From contig CM075104.1 in NCBI GenBank assembly GCA_037576195.1, positions 23,576,211 through 23,640,210 of the forward strand: 64,000 nucleotides of DNA, written 5' to 3'. The first letter of the stretch is position 1. Each line of letters begins with the position of its first letter. This document shows positions 23,686 through 37,700 of this stretch, piece after piece. The position numbers and the translations under genes were made by a program. The stretch comes from Phytoseiulus persimilis (Eukaryota; Arthropoda; Arachnida; Mesostigmata; Phytoseiidae). Below the pieces are notes generated by a model that was not told where the DNA came from, did no database searches, and saw only the letters and a list, made by a program, of their open reading frames with translations.

Positions 23686-26600
23686 ATGAAACCTCCCGAT
23701 CCCCGGAGGGCGTCAGCGATTTGCTGTGCCTTCTCTGTTTTGATTGTGTGCATCCAGGCCTCAGCACACGAGCTTTCTTCGGATCAGACCCAAGTGCTCC
23801 CACCTCCGCCGTTGCTCAACGTGGATGTCCCTGTAAAGGGTTTCGCTCGATTGGATGTCAATGTGCCTGAATCACGAACAGAATCATCTTCAGCGTCCGT
23901 GTCATCTGCCGCGGCTATTATTCCTTCAAGTGATGCAAAGCTCAGTTTTGTTAATGCTGGCAACGCTGCAGAAACTAACGGTACAGGGTTACCGCTAAAT
24001 GCTGAGAATATCCCACCGACCGAGGACGTTGTAACTAAAACATCGGTGCGAGGCACCGTGACAGAACTAATTGCGAATGACACAGCAGAGCTCGATGTCG
24101 AGGAGCAGCAAGCCGTGACCAAAACTTCGTTGAGGGTTAGCGAGGTGGAGCTCGGGGCGAATGGTGAAGTTGTGGGTGCTGTCTCCGAAGCCAATCTTCA
24201 GGATGCCGTGACGCAAACTTCAATCAAGATCACCGAGCAGGAAATCGATTCGCAAACGAATCGAACTGAACAGAACTCGACGCTCTCCAAAACGGACGTT
24301 GGCAACATACAGGAAATACTCAAGCAGATACAGAACGAGGTTGGGGAAGCCCGAATCCTCTACGTAGCCGACCCAAAAGCGAAAACAGGTGGGTGTTTCC
24401 CAGATGCGTCCAGGGAAAAAGTTTCACGACCCCATAAAAGTATTCCAGTGGACATTCACATCTTCAACCGCAAGTTATGAATTTTCCGTTTGTCCGGTTT
24501 CGCATCGATCTTCCGCGGAGGAACCTGTTCGCGGAGGGGGGGGACTCATGGGTACCCCCCATCAAGAGGAAAAACTGAAGAACGAATTAGGGCGAACACA
24601 TTCTCAGCGAGATTTTTTTCTGCTCCACTCCTGTTCCGTTGTCGGTGACCTTGGGACGAGATGCAAAATGCGACTGTTCTTTCTGCAAGGCCCGTCCCCG
24701 GTCATAGAACAGGAGTTGCTGGAAAATCACGAACGGCGTTGGGTTACGCCGACACTCTCGGAAGAGCGATCCCGATCTTCTCACGGTTGCAATTCCGAAA
24801 GTGAGCTCTGGATGCGAGATCACGCCCGAGCTGAACAGCGAGTTGTAAAATTAAGCTGAGCGCCAGAAAGACAGTGAGTCTGGGAGCAGGCAGAGGAGAT
24901 GTTTCCCGCGTCGGCCTTGTCGGGACATCTTTCCTGCTTTCCATTCATCACAAAAAGCGGTGATGAGGAGTTTGCATTCATTTTGTTGCTCATAACCTTG
25001 GTCTGGTTGTTGACGACAGCTCTGCCGCTGCACGGAAACGAAACCAAGGGAATGGAACGAAACTTTGAGGAGAGGCAAGATTTTCGTTGCGTTTTCTGGT
25101 GCCGAAAGACCGTGACTTTTTGAAGAGTGTCATGGATTCATTTTTGAAGCTCTGTACGCGTGTTGAGGCTTGTTAGAAGAACTCGGAGTCGGCGTGGCTT
25201 GCTGCAAGCTAATCCCTCAGATCGGCTGAATTAGGCTTCTGTGTGGAGATATCGGTCGAGTTCTCAATGTTTTTCAGAAAGAAAGAGAATGGGTAAAACT
25301 AATTTGAAAAACCTCGAGGCTCATCAAATTACAGCGTCAACTGCCCTTCGACTCTTTATTTTTTTCTCTTTTCTCAACTTGTCGGGGCACAACGAGCAAG
25401 CGAGATAGATCAGATTTCACCGCTTCACCAAACCACTTCCCAGCAGACTGGGTTTCCAGGTTTCGAAATGTGTCACCTAGATCCTTATCTGTGGTGACAA
25501 TTTTTGAAGGCAAGACCGCCTGAGGTCACTTCGAGAACAATTAAATTTGCTGACATTTTGCTTTCTGCAGTCAACCCGTCGGTCAGTGGCTGACGCGCGT
25601 TTTGCCACGTTTCCCAGCTCCAGTTGAAAGTTCCAGAACTACAGACGAGAGGTTTTCGACAGTGTGGTTCAGAACAACGGAGGCGGTTAACAAATCTCAT
25701 TATAAACATTGCGGCAGAACACGCAAAGCAAAAACAGATCTCAGTCGACCAAGTCTTTCCGAGCAATTAGTTCGTCACAATCGCGGGATGGGAGCCGAAG
25801 CGGAAGGTCATTGGGGGAGAACGAGCTCTGAAAGCGAGGACTCGATGGGCGCTATGAGTCAAACGTACCTCGAAATATTTTCCATGATTTCTGTCGGGTT
25901 TGTCTCCGATTTCCTGATTCTGGATTCCTTGAATATAACATCGGATAATATATCTTGATTTCTCCAGGCGTCCGAATCGGTCACCAGACGGAGGCTCCCC
26001 CGCAGGAAGCAGAATATCAAGACGAAGACGATGACGAATACGAGGACTACGATTCACCAACGACGACGCCGTTGTCGATAGTCCAGCTCAAAAAACTTTC
26101 TTTGCCACGGAACAGGCCATCCATTGCACGACAAAGACCGGGAAGTCAGGCTGCCGACGCGGACGATCATGCTGACCACAATGTCATCGGTATGAAAAAG
26201 CAGAAATTCTCAAGACCTGCCTTCGGCATTCTTCAGCGACCCAAGAAAACAACACGAGCCCCCGGACCACGCACGGTGAGACCATTCGTGAAAGTTTTCG
26301 ACCGAGCGAAGACGAGGCCGAAAACGAAAACCATCCAACAAGTACGGATCCGCAAGCCGGGGCAGCGCATCACAACGGCCAAGCCCGTTCGCAAAGGTTT
26401 CCCCATCGGACCACCTCGAAGTGCCAACGCATCCGACGTCCCGAGACCGTCCGGGCCCTCTCTAGCCGACTTCGAAGAGATCTACCGACGACAGAAGGCG
26501 CAGAAGGGTTTGACGGAGACTTCGACGTACCGCACCGTTGACGAAGACGTCCCCGACGACTTCGGAGAGCCCGATTCTCAAGTGCCATTGGTCTACTACG

Positions 26601-27520
26601 AGGGCCAGACGAGAATTTCCGACGGCTGGGAATGGTCGCCCTACCTGGACGACCGGAACACAAAAGAGTTCAAGTACCTCGCCTTCCACGTGAAGCATCA
26701 AGTGAAGTCTTTCCTAGACGAAACCCGATATGGAGAGTTTCTCAACTACATCCTGATTGACGGTTTCACGAAGGAGCTCAACGTAGACTTCTTCCTCGTC
26801 TTTTACAAAACCGAGCCCATGATCAACGACACCGAACTCACCGACGAGATCCGCGAGGCGATGCTGTACAAAGCGGAAGAGAACGATTTTGAATTCACTC
26901 TCGACTCAAACGCAACGATATTCCGCTTCAAGTACGTCAAAAGTCCAGCGACTGAGCGTTTGGTGGAGCCTCCGTTGCTGCCGAACTGGGCGATCGCGAT
27001 GCTGGTATTCGGGTTCGGGTCTCTGATCCTGATCGCGGGTTCCGTGATCATGGCCAACAATTTCCGATCCATCCGTAAGCTCAAAAACATCAAAAAACGG
27101 AAGCAGCAAGAGAAAGATCATCAGCTCCAGATGAGCAACATGCCGCATCGCTATCCGGAGGCAAAGCAAGCGAAGAAACCGAAAACTAACGCCAAATCAT
27201 CTATATCAGAAACTTCATCGAGGGCCTTTGCTGATTCTGCCGGCACTCTTGACAAGAGACCTCCGATGCTGGAGCGTTACGTCAGAGATTACGGAGTTTA
27301 CGAGCAGAAGAACCCAATGCAAGAGGAGCTCTATGCAGAATACGAAAATAGATCGAGAGCGAACGAGAAACGCGCGAACCCCGAGAGAGCCAGACGCAAA
27401 GAAATTCGACCACTCGACGCCCCCGTTGATCGATACTCGACAGTCGGTTCTCATTTCCCGAGCAGCTACAAATCCTTGCTGCAACCCTCGAAATCTATTC
27501 TTTATCGCCCGCCGAGATGA
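23686..27520 (+). CDS. type I membrane protein with SEA-like extracellular domain, two exons
   Basis: The exons are 23686-24388 (donor CAG|GTGGGT) and 25968-27520 (acceptor CTCCAG). Joined in phase 1 they give 751 aa. A signal peptide is clear (residues 1 to about 27, core SAICCAFSVLIVCIQASA). Residues 115-200 contain three degenerate repeats that each begin VTKTS or VTQTS, at 116, 144 and 175. An acidic DEDDDEYEDYD patch and a long basic Arg/Lys/Pro segment follow. Residues about 440-570 resemble a SEA domain, with a predicted strand (NVDFFLVFYK) next to helices, but I see no GSVVV-type autoproteolysis site. A transmembrane helix spans about 576-598, followed by a basic stop-transfer (KLKNIKKRKQQ) and a charged cytoplasmic tail of about 150 residues with several Tyr. 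It is presumably a cell-surface adhesion or mucin-like protein. I cannot name the family. AATAAA is at 27841. Confidence 0.85.
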
Positions 27521-27840
27521 ATCTTGCGCCGATACAAAGCGGTCAGTCGGACCGCGATTGCTCTGGGTATTGCGGTTCAGAAGCCATTGTATGGAAGTTG
27601 CAAGATTGCTTGCCTAGGGCTACGGCTTATCCGCCTCAGGATAGGGCCTATCCAGTGAGTCCGGGCATCCCACTGGTCGGAAATGAACCAGTCGAAACAA
27701 CGTGACTATTTATTGATCCTGTGATACAGTCCGTTTTTGAACAATAGCCATCTTGCTCCTTCCGTCGAACATTCGTTGAAATCTGCAGAGAAGAAGTTGT
27801 AAATATGTTTTGTTTGATCGTGGTCAGCCGGAAGCTTAGC

Positions 27841-27846
27841 AATAAA
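27841..27846 (+). terminator. candidate poly(A) signal of the SEA-like gene
   Basis: AATAAA lies 321 bases after the stop codon at 27518-27520. It is the first clear AATAAA I see downstream of that stop. Confidence 0.5.
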
Positions 27847-30800
27847 GTCCGACGTGATGAGCCTGGGAAAATTAAGTTCTCCGAATCGCCTCGAGAAGGA
27901 CATAGAACGCACACGGAACGAAAATACCCCGTCGCACATGTGCGACGAGAAGCACTCGGGTATATCCGAATATATCGCATGTGGCGTAACTCTCCCTCAA
28001 TTTACCTCACCATCGCCTAAATCGGTCGGCTGGAAATCAGTTCTTCCAATGAAATTTTTGCATTGTAGAGAAACTTTCGCGAAATTCGGATCGAGTGTGT
28101 GACATTGGTTCTCGGATGCCTAGAGCTCCTGCCTCCATCGGGGACCGAACCCTCGGCTCCAACGCTCATGAAAAAGCGGTCCTTTTCTCAACACTGCACA
28201 GACACTGCGTTACCTGACGAAGTCCTTGCGATCTCGAAGCTCACCCGGGTCAGGCATCTTGACTTGAAATATCTCCAAACTGTTGATCTGCGTTCTAGAG
28301 GCCTCAAGACTTGAGATAGACCTGTAACAGTACGCGACGGTCGCGGGGGAGATGCGGGATCTTTGAGGTAAACTTCATTCCAAGGCTCGTTCGATTCCAT
28401 TATTATTGAAGCTAGAGTCGAATTTCCTAGATCGGGTTCCTGCTGAGCCAGATCAGGCGGCAAATCCCGTACCGAAAATGGGAACAGGATTGAGGCATGG
28501 CGTTCGGGGTATGGCAGAAGAATATATCATTGGTGGAAATCTCATCCGAAGCGGCTTCTTACATGTATGCAGCGCAACTATACACGCGCGAAACTCGGAG
28601 AGCTCATGATGCTCACTTGTGACAGAAGACTTCAGTCTTTTTTTCCCGTTGAATCTTCTCTCGAGTCTCCCTCAGTCATGAGGTCAACCGACGCAAATTT
28701 TCGAGTGCGGAAGTATTCTCGAGTCGAACGTTGGGGAACAAATGCATATGCATCGAATCCTCTTAATCGTGAAACAGCTGCGGAATTTACAGGACACATC
28801 GAAGGGGAATATCGGAGGAAGATGCATTTTCTCGTTCCCTCTCAATTATCTAAGAGCTCAGGGCATCTGGACCCAACATATTCAGGGCATCAAACGGGCG
28901 GGCCATCTCGGGCTTCACATTGGCACATTTCGTCCTTGGTCTACCCTCTTGAAGCGGAGATCCATCCTATATGAATACGGGACCACTACAGAGCACGACG
29001 TCGACCGTGGAGGCTCATCGCTCGTGGTTCTCGAAGCCAGGCTTTGCTCAACTCGAGGGAATTCGAGCGAAAACACATTAGTCTATGAAGAACATTCCTC
29101 TCGTACAAAACGAAAACATTCTGGCATTGCTGATGAAAACATTCGGAAAGTGAACTCCCATGATTTGACACTCTCAAGGAGTTGACCCCGATTCGGATGG
29201 TCAAGCGATGTTTTGAGAAACAGACATTTGAGGCAACTCTTCATATAAGACCGTCATTATCTGTATGATTGGAGAATTTGGGTTCACTAGGATCCAACAG
29301 ATGGGAGCCCTGGCCGTCAATCGCACTTGTGGGCAAGAGTGGGTCACAATGAATGCAAAAACTCCACGAGTAGATTTCATGGGCCCAACGAACGCTGTGG
29401 AATGAGGAAAACGAAAAGCTGCGCGAGTCGGGACGGCGGGGGGGGGGGGGTCCAACACACCATTAGTCAGCTTTGTGACCTGGAATACACTGAGGGGATT
29501 GGTTGAAGAGCCGAATCCTCCGACTTGGAGCGCTTCTGCGAATACCGGAAGGAGAAAAAACTCCCAACCTTAAGACCAGAGGTATATATATCCAAGCAGG
29601 AGGCACGACGAGAGTTTCGAGTCTTCGCCTTCAAGGCAGGGCTAGAGTTCCATGATATCTGGTGGCATACGATGACGATGGACAATAAATCCTCCAGGAG
29701 AACGCATACCGGAACGCTCCGTCCAATGAAAATTCAGAAACCCCGATGAATATCGATTGATCATCCAGCAACGTTGTTGGGCTTCTCGGGCTTGTCATAC
29801 TCTGGAGACATAAGTCTCTCATCTTTTTCTGACTATCGCAGCATCAGCCACCTCTGCTCTGGTCTCGACAACTCCTCAGTTATTAATTCCATCTGATTGC
29901 GTTCGCCCTTCAGATACCCCGCAGGCGAGCCTCACCGCCCATTTAAACGTTACTGAAAGTGCGGCGAAACTCATAAAGTCGGAAGCTTTAGCATTCTTAT
30001 CGCTCACGCGAAATTGAAGTTCATCTTGAGATGTTTCTGATGGCAAGATTCTTCCTTGCCTCCTCAATGAGCTTGGCGTTCGCTAGTCGAAACGTATCGG
30101 GAGGCTTGGTTCCGTGTTACAACCGTATACGGATTTATATTTCGACTCAGCTTGGCGTGACACCGCCGGGATAAGTTCGAGCCGTACTAGGCTTTCGGAA
30201 TGATCGGAGGAACCCGTTGCCAACGACCGCGCTACCAGCTCAAGTGTTTTTCTCTGAAAAGTCATGGTCCGAGATGATTGTAGCGTTATAATCAACCATC
30301 TTCTCTCCAGACGTCGGTGGTTTCACGCAAAGCCACAGCCCTGAAGCTTTCTACTTGTTCTAAGACAGGATGAATGTGTCATCAACCTCAAGCCCGATGG
30401 ACCGCAAGACTTTCGCTGAGACCGCCCCTCGTCACCGATACTAAATCTCGTTTTTGCCGACTCGAGATGTTCAGCCGGATCTCGGAGACCTCCTTCATGA
30501 GCGTAGCAATAACCTCACTGTTTTTTCCCTTAGCTTCTGGAATCTTCAAGAGTGAACTCGTGTCAAATAATCTTCGGGTTCTCGAGGCCAATGAAGCAAT
30601 TCCTGAGCTTGCTGCTGCCACCGCGAACAGAATCTCCTGGAAATCAGCGGTGCACGCCATCCGGAAACGTGAGTTTGGCATGAATACGCAACATCCAATA
30701 ATTGAACGCTGCGTAAACATTCGTGTTCGACGACGGAAGGATGCTGTGTGCGATTACGGTAGTGGTGCTAGTATCACAAGTCAGTTAACCATTAGAAACG

Positions 30801-33700
30801 GCGTCCTTGACTCGCACAAAGGGAAGATGGGTGGCTCTCCATTGCCCTTTGGATGCTTTGTTCGCATCGATACCCTTTCTCGTCACGTAGAATTCAAGCA
30901 TGATTTCCTTCCGAATCTCATTGTTCTAGCCGGGTCCAGACTCTCAATCGCATCAACCGTTCGACAGCATCGGATGTGAGATGACATGATCATTAGCTCG
31001 GAAATCATTAGAGTGTCGCCACGCGGATGCTTCGTCCGAGAGCCCTTTTTCTCGTTGTAGCGGTAGTCACATCACCGACTGCAGGTCGGAAGGGTCTCTC
31101 CCCAAGCATCTCTCCCGGGGCCCTCGCCCACTCTCACGTGGCGCCAACGTCGTCAGAACGCTAAGCCACAGGCAGAGCCTGCCTGGATCATCCCTGAATG
31201 TGAGAGAAGGCTATGTCCTGTCAGAAGGCGAACAACATCGGACCCGCATGGAATAGGCTCTGATCTCGCTTGTACCAGTGTGATTCGTGCGCTGTTCCCT
31301 CTATACTTCCTTTCGTTCGTTTCTGTGATGTTACACCTGTGCCGACAGCTGCGAAGTTCGAGTAAGTTTACAGGGGTTGAGAATTTTGAGACGTTATCGA
31401 GACGTAAATGTCCTCCTCACGAACACCGGTACATTCGGCACACAGCTGGCCATCAGAGACTGTACTCTCGATAGATTGTGCCCCGAAAGTTCACGAAAAG
31501 TCGGTGTCCTGGATTGACAGGGTTTCCGGGAGCCTGGACCTTCGGGCCAGTCAAACGACCGTTCGTCGTTGGCCGATTGCGAGCCCGTGACATCCCTGAG
31601 CCATACTTAACAGCACGCAAGAACATAAACTCCCAGCACATGTTGAATTGTAGTGAATTCTCGGACAACGATGATCAATAATAGAAAAACACTGATCTCG
31701 AAACCCGATAGTGGTTTAGCTGTCCGCATCCTAGCCTTCCGAAACAGCTGACAGTCGTGCTCGCGTTGCTCAGACGCCTGTCTGCCGTGGATCTGTTGAG
31801 TGTCGTCAGACATCACATAAGCGGAACACCTCTACACGGGGAGGAGTGGTGATTCCATCGAGTTCAGTTCTTTTTCCATCCGCAAATTCTGAGCGAAAGT
31901 CCGCGCACCATGAGGAAATAATCAAGGGTATATTCTCCTTCAAACAGGAGGACAAGATCTGAGACGGGCTGCGATCGAAGGTGTCGCAATGAACACATCT
32001 CCGAAAATCGCTGATTCAATGTTTGGATTGCCTGGACTAGCGTGATGGTTAAAGCAACCTGACCCGAGATAGTTGTCGCGTTGACGGCGAATCCTTTGAT
32101 GGAGATACATCACGTTCCCGTATGCGCGTGTACGACAGAGAATCTTGAGACCGACCGCGGAGAGAGAGTCATGCAACGGTGAATCAGCTCGCGTTTCGGA
32201 GAAAACGCGTTTCGATCTGAACAGAACACAGGCCTTACTAACAGAAAGCTCGGCCGGAAACTTTTACAGCTTGAGGTAAAGCTCGTGCTGATACCGAACA
32301 ACCCAGTTCACACGTAAAGCTATGAGAGGCAAACGGTCATTGTTCAAGAAGCGGCAAGAACCTAGGAGTTTTCACTCATTCAGCCGTCAGGTTCTAGTTC
32401 ATGTTTTCAGGTGACCCAGTAACAGACAAATTCCGGGGGAGCTTCTTGAGAGCAGCCCGCTCGTCGCAGGTGATGGCCTTAGCCCCCGCCACTTGTGTTG
32501 CTCATGACATCTTGAGAACGGCAGCTGTATGAACAAGCTCACGTTTGTCGTTAATCATTCGCTCCTTCGTTACGTGTAATGAAATTAGATACGTTCGGTA
32601 TCGTAAGTCGCTCCCTTTTCTGTTTGGACGTATCTCCAGAAATCCATTAGTAGATCCGCTGCAATGAGAGAAACCTCCTGGAAATCACGAGGGTTGGCTT
32701 CCGTTTCTCTCTTCGCTGTCTATTCTCAGTTTGACTGGAGAGCGTTCCACGCTCCCGGAAAGAATTCGCTTTCGATCGGGAGGAAAATGATTCAAGGTCT
32801 TCCAACTGACAGTACCACGGAGTTGCGGTCAGCTTCCGGTTCTGAACGCGCGAATTTCTCGGTTTAGCCGCCTTGACTATTGAAAAATTCATCATTCAGC
32901 GAGATATTTCAGCACACGACGACGTCAGGCGTAAATCCTTCAGAGTAATGCCGGGCCATGATCAGACCTTGAGATCGTTTGCTGCGCTAGGGTGACGCTT
33001 CAGTTTGTGAACCGCAGGCAATAGAAAAACCGCCAACGGTTCGTTTCTCGTAAGCCTCACGAACCGTGGAAAGAATCATGGAGTTTATACGGATTGGTTC
33101 GTAGCTGATGCACCGTTGTGCTTCTTGGAAATCAGAGAGAACATCTCCAGAGATGACGATAGTATCCCTCCTCATCGAAGCGCATGAGGTTCTCTAGTTT
33201 ATAGTGGCTTCGAATATCGGCCGATGCGAGTCCAGACGGGAAAATTGACTTCCGCACCATCGCAGGTTCATCCGCACAGTTTTTCGGTGGAACGTGGTCA
33301 AGGATTCGATTTGGTGGAAATTCCGCCGAATATGTCTCACTTCATATTCAGCGTCATGAGTAACCTTTTGGGGCATCTCGGTGCCCTTCCAGTTTTTGGT
33401 CGAGTTCGGAATCGAGTACGCTGAATGTTTATATATATACTCGCTCAGGTTCGATTGTTTTTGATAGCGAGCCGTGAATGAGTTCGGCAGCGAGGCTCTG
33501 CCTGATTTGTCGAATCTGGCAATCAGGTTGCCTTACTGGATATTTCTGATCGGACTAGTTGCGCGTTGGATCTGCGTTGAAAGGTTGTTACAACTGATTA
33601 TAACGTCTCGTTCGCTAGGGAAGGTAATCAGGGTGGGACCGCAAAACGACTGTTGAGGCTATGGGGAGAGCTCGCCGGACCACCGGCGAACCCGATTCCA
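27847..33700. other. gene-poor stretch, possible decayed repeats
   Basis: Only short frames occur on either strand and none is recognisable. Minus-strand frames at 30388-30720 and 29876-30295 look mildly protein-like (Lys/Glu-rich helices), but they have no identifiable domain and are overlapped by a 201-aa plus-strand frame. A 13-G run is at 29438-29450. A tRNA-like anticodon loop near 31073-31087 lacks the other arms. Much of this may be old transposon debris. Confidence 0.4.
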
Positions 33701-33732
33701 CGGCGGCCTGAAAACTTGGGTGTCGGTTTGAA

Positions 33733-34749
33733 TCATACACGTCGATTTGACGTGTTAGAAGTTACATCTGCTGTTTGCCCCGAGCCAGGCGCGAACAACA
33801 CCATCTGCCCCACTTCGAGGTAATGAGACCAATGGAGGGTGTGTACAAACGGACCCCGAAACGCACCGCTCGTTGTGGTCTTCCGCTCGCCGACTCGGCG
33901 TTCAGTGAAAACACGACAGATCATTAGAATAAGGAGCTTGCTTCTATCAACTGGGTTCATGAGCGACTATTGCTCTCTAGATTTCCCGCTCCCGAGAGCC
34001 CTCGTCAAGTCATTCATCAGTTTACAAACAAGCGTCAAGGAGCACAGTCGTCACAACGCTGTGTCCTATCAGTCAGTATTTCCGAGGGCACACGACGGGA
34101 ATATCCTTTCCGTGTTCGATAATGACCGATGTGAGATTTATGATTCTCCCATGTCAGTGTCGGATTCCCAATTATTCCCATCACCCTTCTCATCGAGGAG
34201 GAGTTGACTCAAGAGTTTCGGAAGAACTCCCGTGCTTTCGTGGTGTTTCCACTGCGTGAGCGCAGGTCTCCATCTACGGTCGACAAAGGCCAAATTCGAA
34301 TCCGCCTGAGCGGCCCGGAGCAACATTCGTCTCTCAATGTTTTCGATTCTGAGCCCCTCATTCCATTTTTGCGCCCTGCCCGACAACTGGCTAAGATATC
34401 GCGGCTTGTGCGTCGAGTGAAAATGTTCATGCCGAGTGCATGTCACGCTTTTGAAAAATCGCAGCGAATAATACGTATTTAGGAGATTCGGGCTTATCTT
34501 AGCACCGTTGGAGCAATATTCTCTGTTCAAAGTCCGACAACATTCCTATTCGGGAAATATCGCAGTTGAATTGCCCTTTCTCACCGGGAAATATCCTCGG
34601 GATGATCCGTTCGTCGCCGCAAAAACGAACATGAGTGGATCTCGAAGACCAGATGAGTTGGCACTCCTAATCTGGTCAACGCAGCCTCCGTCGAGCGGAT
34701 CTTGAGGTGTCGGCTGGGCAATGTCAAGAAAAGCTCGCATGCAGCACAT
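33733..34749 (-). mobile_element. probable decayed BEL/Pao-like LTR retroelement, 3' part of pol
   Basis: Read on the minus strand from high to low coordinates, three fragments fall in the order expected of a BEL/Pao pol gene. At 34749-34546 there is a segment like the post-RNase H linker (pattern DPLDGGC..DQIRSANSS..DP). At 34530-34138 there is a segment like the lead into the integrase zinc region (RHEHF, then SNLAFVDRR, then WKHHES). At 33960-33733 there is the C-terminal pattern LEVGQMVLFAPGSGQ. Stops and frameshifts separate them, and no LTRs were found. A fragment at 36939-36754 (VIYDGERVV) could be the start of the pre-RT region, but its downstream frame does not support this. The assignment is by eye and remains tentative. 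Confidence 0.38.
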
Positions 34750-37700
34750 TACAAATGACCGTAAATTTCGTCAAATTTTCGAGACGTATGAAAAGCTGTT
34801 TTCATGAATAACAATGAATATTACGGCTCTCGGCTCGCACCAATCTTTTCGACTGTATGCTCAGTTTTTTCATGTATACTTTTTCTTGTTCCCGATGCAT
34901 ATCCAGGCGTCTTTCATTCAATGAGCCTCCGCACTCTACTCGTACGCCACAGAGCTCAGATTTGAGCAGTCCGCAGGCGTCAGCCTCACTACTCGCGTCG
35001 CGCTTCGGAATCTTTCTTTCTGTGAAACTTTGTACCTTCAAATACTTGGTGTGGAAGCAGGTCACAACAGGATCAGCATTTTTTTTCCTACCTGAAAGTT
35101 CAACGCGAGGCGTGAAATCGGATTTCTCTCCGAGTCAATGGACGAGACAGATTTTGTTGTCTCGCTCGACTTTGTGCCACATTCGAGCTGTTTCGGAAAT
35201 TTCTCCGATTTCCCATGGATGGTTCTTGTCGGATGGTTTCCGGGAAAACCGTTTCGAGCATCAGCGGATAGCAGCCAGGTTTCTTCCCGTCCTGCTATGT
35301 ATTCCGATCATGTGCCTCGAAAAACGGATGCAAAAAAGGACGCGTCATCTGTCGAAGCTGCGATCCTGGAAATTTCTCCATCATGGCGATCACTGACGAT
35401 GAGAAACCTGCATCGTGCTGACCGCAGAGCCCAACGAATGGAGTTCTCTACCACAAAAGTAGAAAGCACGGCGATGACGGAGGAGCGGCGGCAGCAAAAA
35501 CTTGGTTGGAAAGCACCGCCGTGAGAACTGAACCTAAACAAAACGAAACTTGATTCGCCAGTATCCGAACTCTGATACAAACGAAAACAATTCTTCATTC
35601 TTGTGTGACTCTTCATCCTTGGGAGAAGTCTCTCGACACTCTCCGGAGGATCCAGATATAAAACCACAGGAACGGGCGAACGACGTAGAGCTGCGCACAT
35701 CCTCATGGTCATAGCAAAGTTAAGGGTCTCACGGTTTATCGAGCGAAGACAACCCTTGCTCCGAACGGAATTCCGGTTACGCCAAGGTCGCGACGGTCAA
35801 TTGATTCGCGTCCCTGTTCCATCACAAATGACTGCATCGGATAATTTCGGTTCCGTGAGGATCGGGGCCTGCCGCTGCCGCCGACCATGACAGAACTCTT
35901 CGTTCCGTGAAGATCGGTACGGAGTCGAGCCGATAATGTCCGCAGCGTGAAATCCGTATGCCGGTCTGGACCCCAATCAATTTTTTGCTGCTTCGTTTCG
36001 GGTGCGCTCGTTAGTTTGATTCGCCGATCTTTTCTTTGGGTCGCGACGTTGATTATGATGTTGTATCGGAGAATTGAGCGTGTGCGCGGGCGGAAACGCA
36101 GGCTCGCATCCAGCGGCAGCAGCAGGAGCAGCGCCTTGTGATGTCAGAGGTCGAGTAAGCCTGTCGATCTCGTCTGTTCCGCCGACCAACCGATCAATCA
36201 ATCATCCGAATCAGAGAGGTTGTGACATAACGTTCTTCCTTCGGACGCGACTCCGGCAGGGGTGGAGGATTAGAGTAAGGGCCGCCTACACAGGTTCTCT
36301 TATTTTCCAAATAACGAGCTCCGATGACTTCTGAGGAACAGTCTGTCAGAAGTCGTACGTCTCATTGATTAATGTCGCGACTCCGAGAAAAAAGGGCTGT
36401 AGTCTGCTGTTCACGGAGGGAGTCATGGGCTCTATGGCGACCTGCTGGCTCAGCGTATCCGCCGACCTCTTCCGGGCGAACAGAGTCCGAATTCGTCGCC
36501 GATGGAGGATTCGAGCGTGTGGACCTACATTCGGCTGGTCAGGATTGCTCAGGAGCAGCCGTGTGATACGCAGAGTGAATATCTGAGTGCAAAGAGCTCG
36601 AGTAGATGCAGCTCGTTGCGGTAGAGAAACGTAAGCTCACTCGTTCACATGCTTCAGGTATTTTCGTTCGTATATGAAGCCTCGTAACCTGACCTCGCTG
36701 ACGTTATTGCTGGACCTTTGTCCCTGATGACAAGCTCCACCTTGGCACGAGTCTCATCGCTCATCCGCTGCAGCGCCTCTTCTCACGACGCGCTCCCCGT
36801 CGTATATTACTGCGTTGGAGAAACCTCGAGGAATCGAAGCCGATTCATCCAAACCTGGGAATGATTCGTGAAACGGAGGGAGCACTTGTTTCGTATATTC
36901 CCCGTCTGTTTCTGACGAATTGAAGAGAATTCGAAGCAATCCGCTCCTCGTCCTGCGTGGCGAGCCAGCGGACTCCTACGTTGTCCTACCGTCGCTGACG
37001 AAGGTTAGCCTGTCCTGGTCCGAATTTTGAAGGTCGTTCCGGACCCTCTCTCTGAGCAACGGCCTTGAACGCCGGAAGGGCTTGGCGTAGACTCTGAGGC
37101 GCCGTCGGATGAAACCCGCTCACAAGAATATATCACTCGTCGTGCTCAGCGAGGCTTCAAACCCCTACCGTCGGGGAACTCTCATTCGGTTGGAGAGTCT
37201 TTTTTTATGGAGTTGGCAACCAGGGTTTGGCAGTGCTTCTTCTAGGCCGATCGAGTCTGACACGAATGCCAGCCCTCGCCAAGTCCAGGACGGTCAACGT
37301 CCTGAGAGATACCCCGGGGACCTTCCTTACTTTAAACTCTCCCCCAGCTGAATGATCCGGGAAAACTGGCCGAGGAAGGGTGCGTTGCTTATCGAACGAC
37401 GTATTGCGTCCCAAACTGTGGCCAAGCTTCTTAATGTTCCATATCTCTCGAATTCCGGAACACACCGCCGAATGAACGCGGTTCTAGTCCATGATCATCG
37501 TGAGGGAGGCTTTCGGACCCCACCAGGGAGATGAGCTCCAAGCTGAGAATGCTATCCGACAAAGCCGTTTGAAGGTGTGAGCGTGTGAGTGCCGGGCTCC
37601 AGATCCACGGCCGAAACATAGACCGGTGCACCTGCGGCTTGAGCCGACTTTGTTTGTTTTTTCACTAGAGCAGGCTGATCTCTCAGCGGTTCAATCCATC

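Noticed and set aside
31050-31110. tRNA-Cys-like anticodon loop (CTGCAGG between CCGA and TCGG)
   Set aside because: No matching acceptor stem, D arm or T arm with a GGTTC box could be drawn around it.
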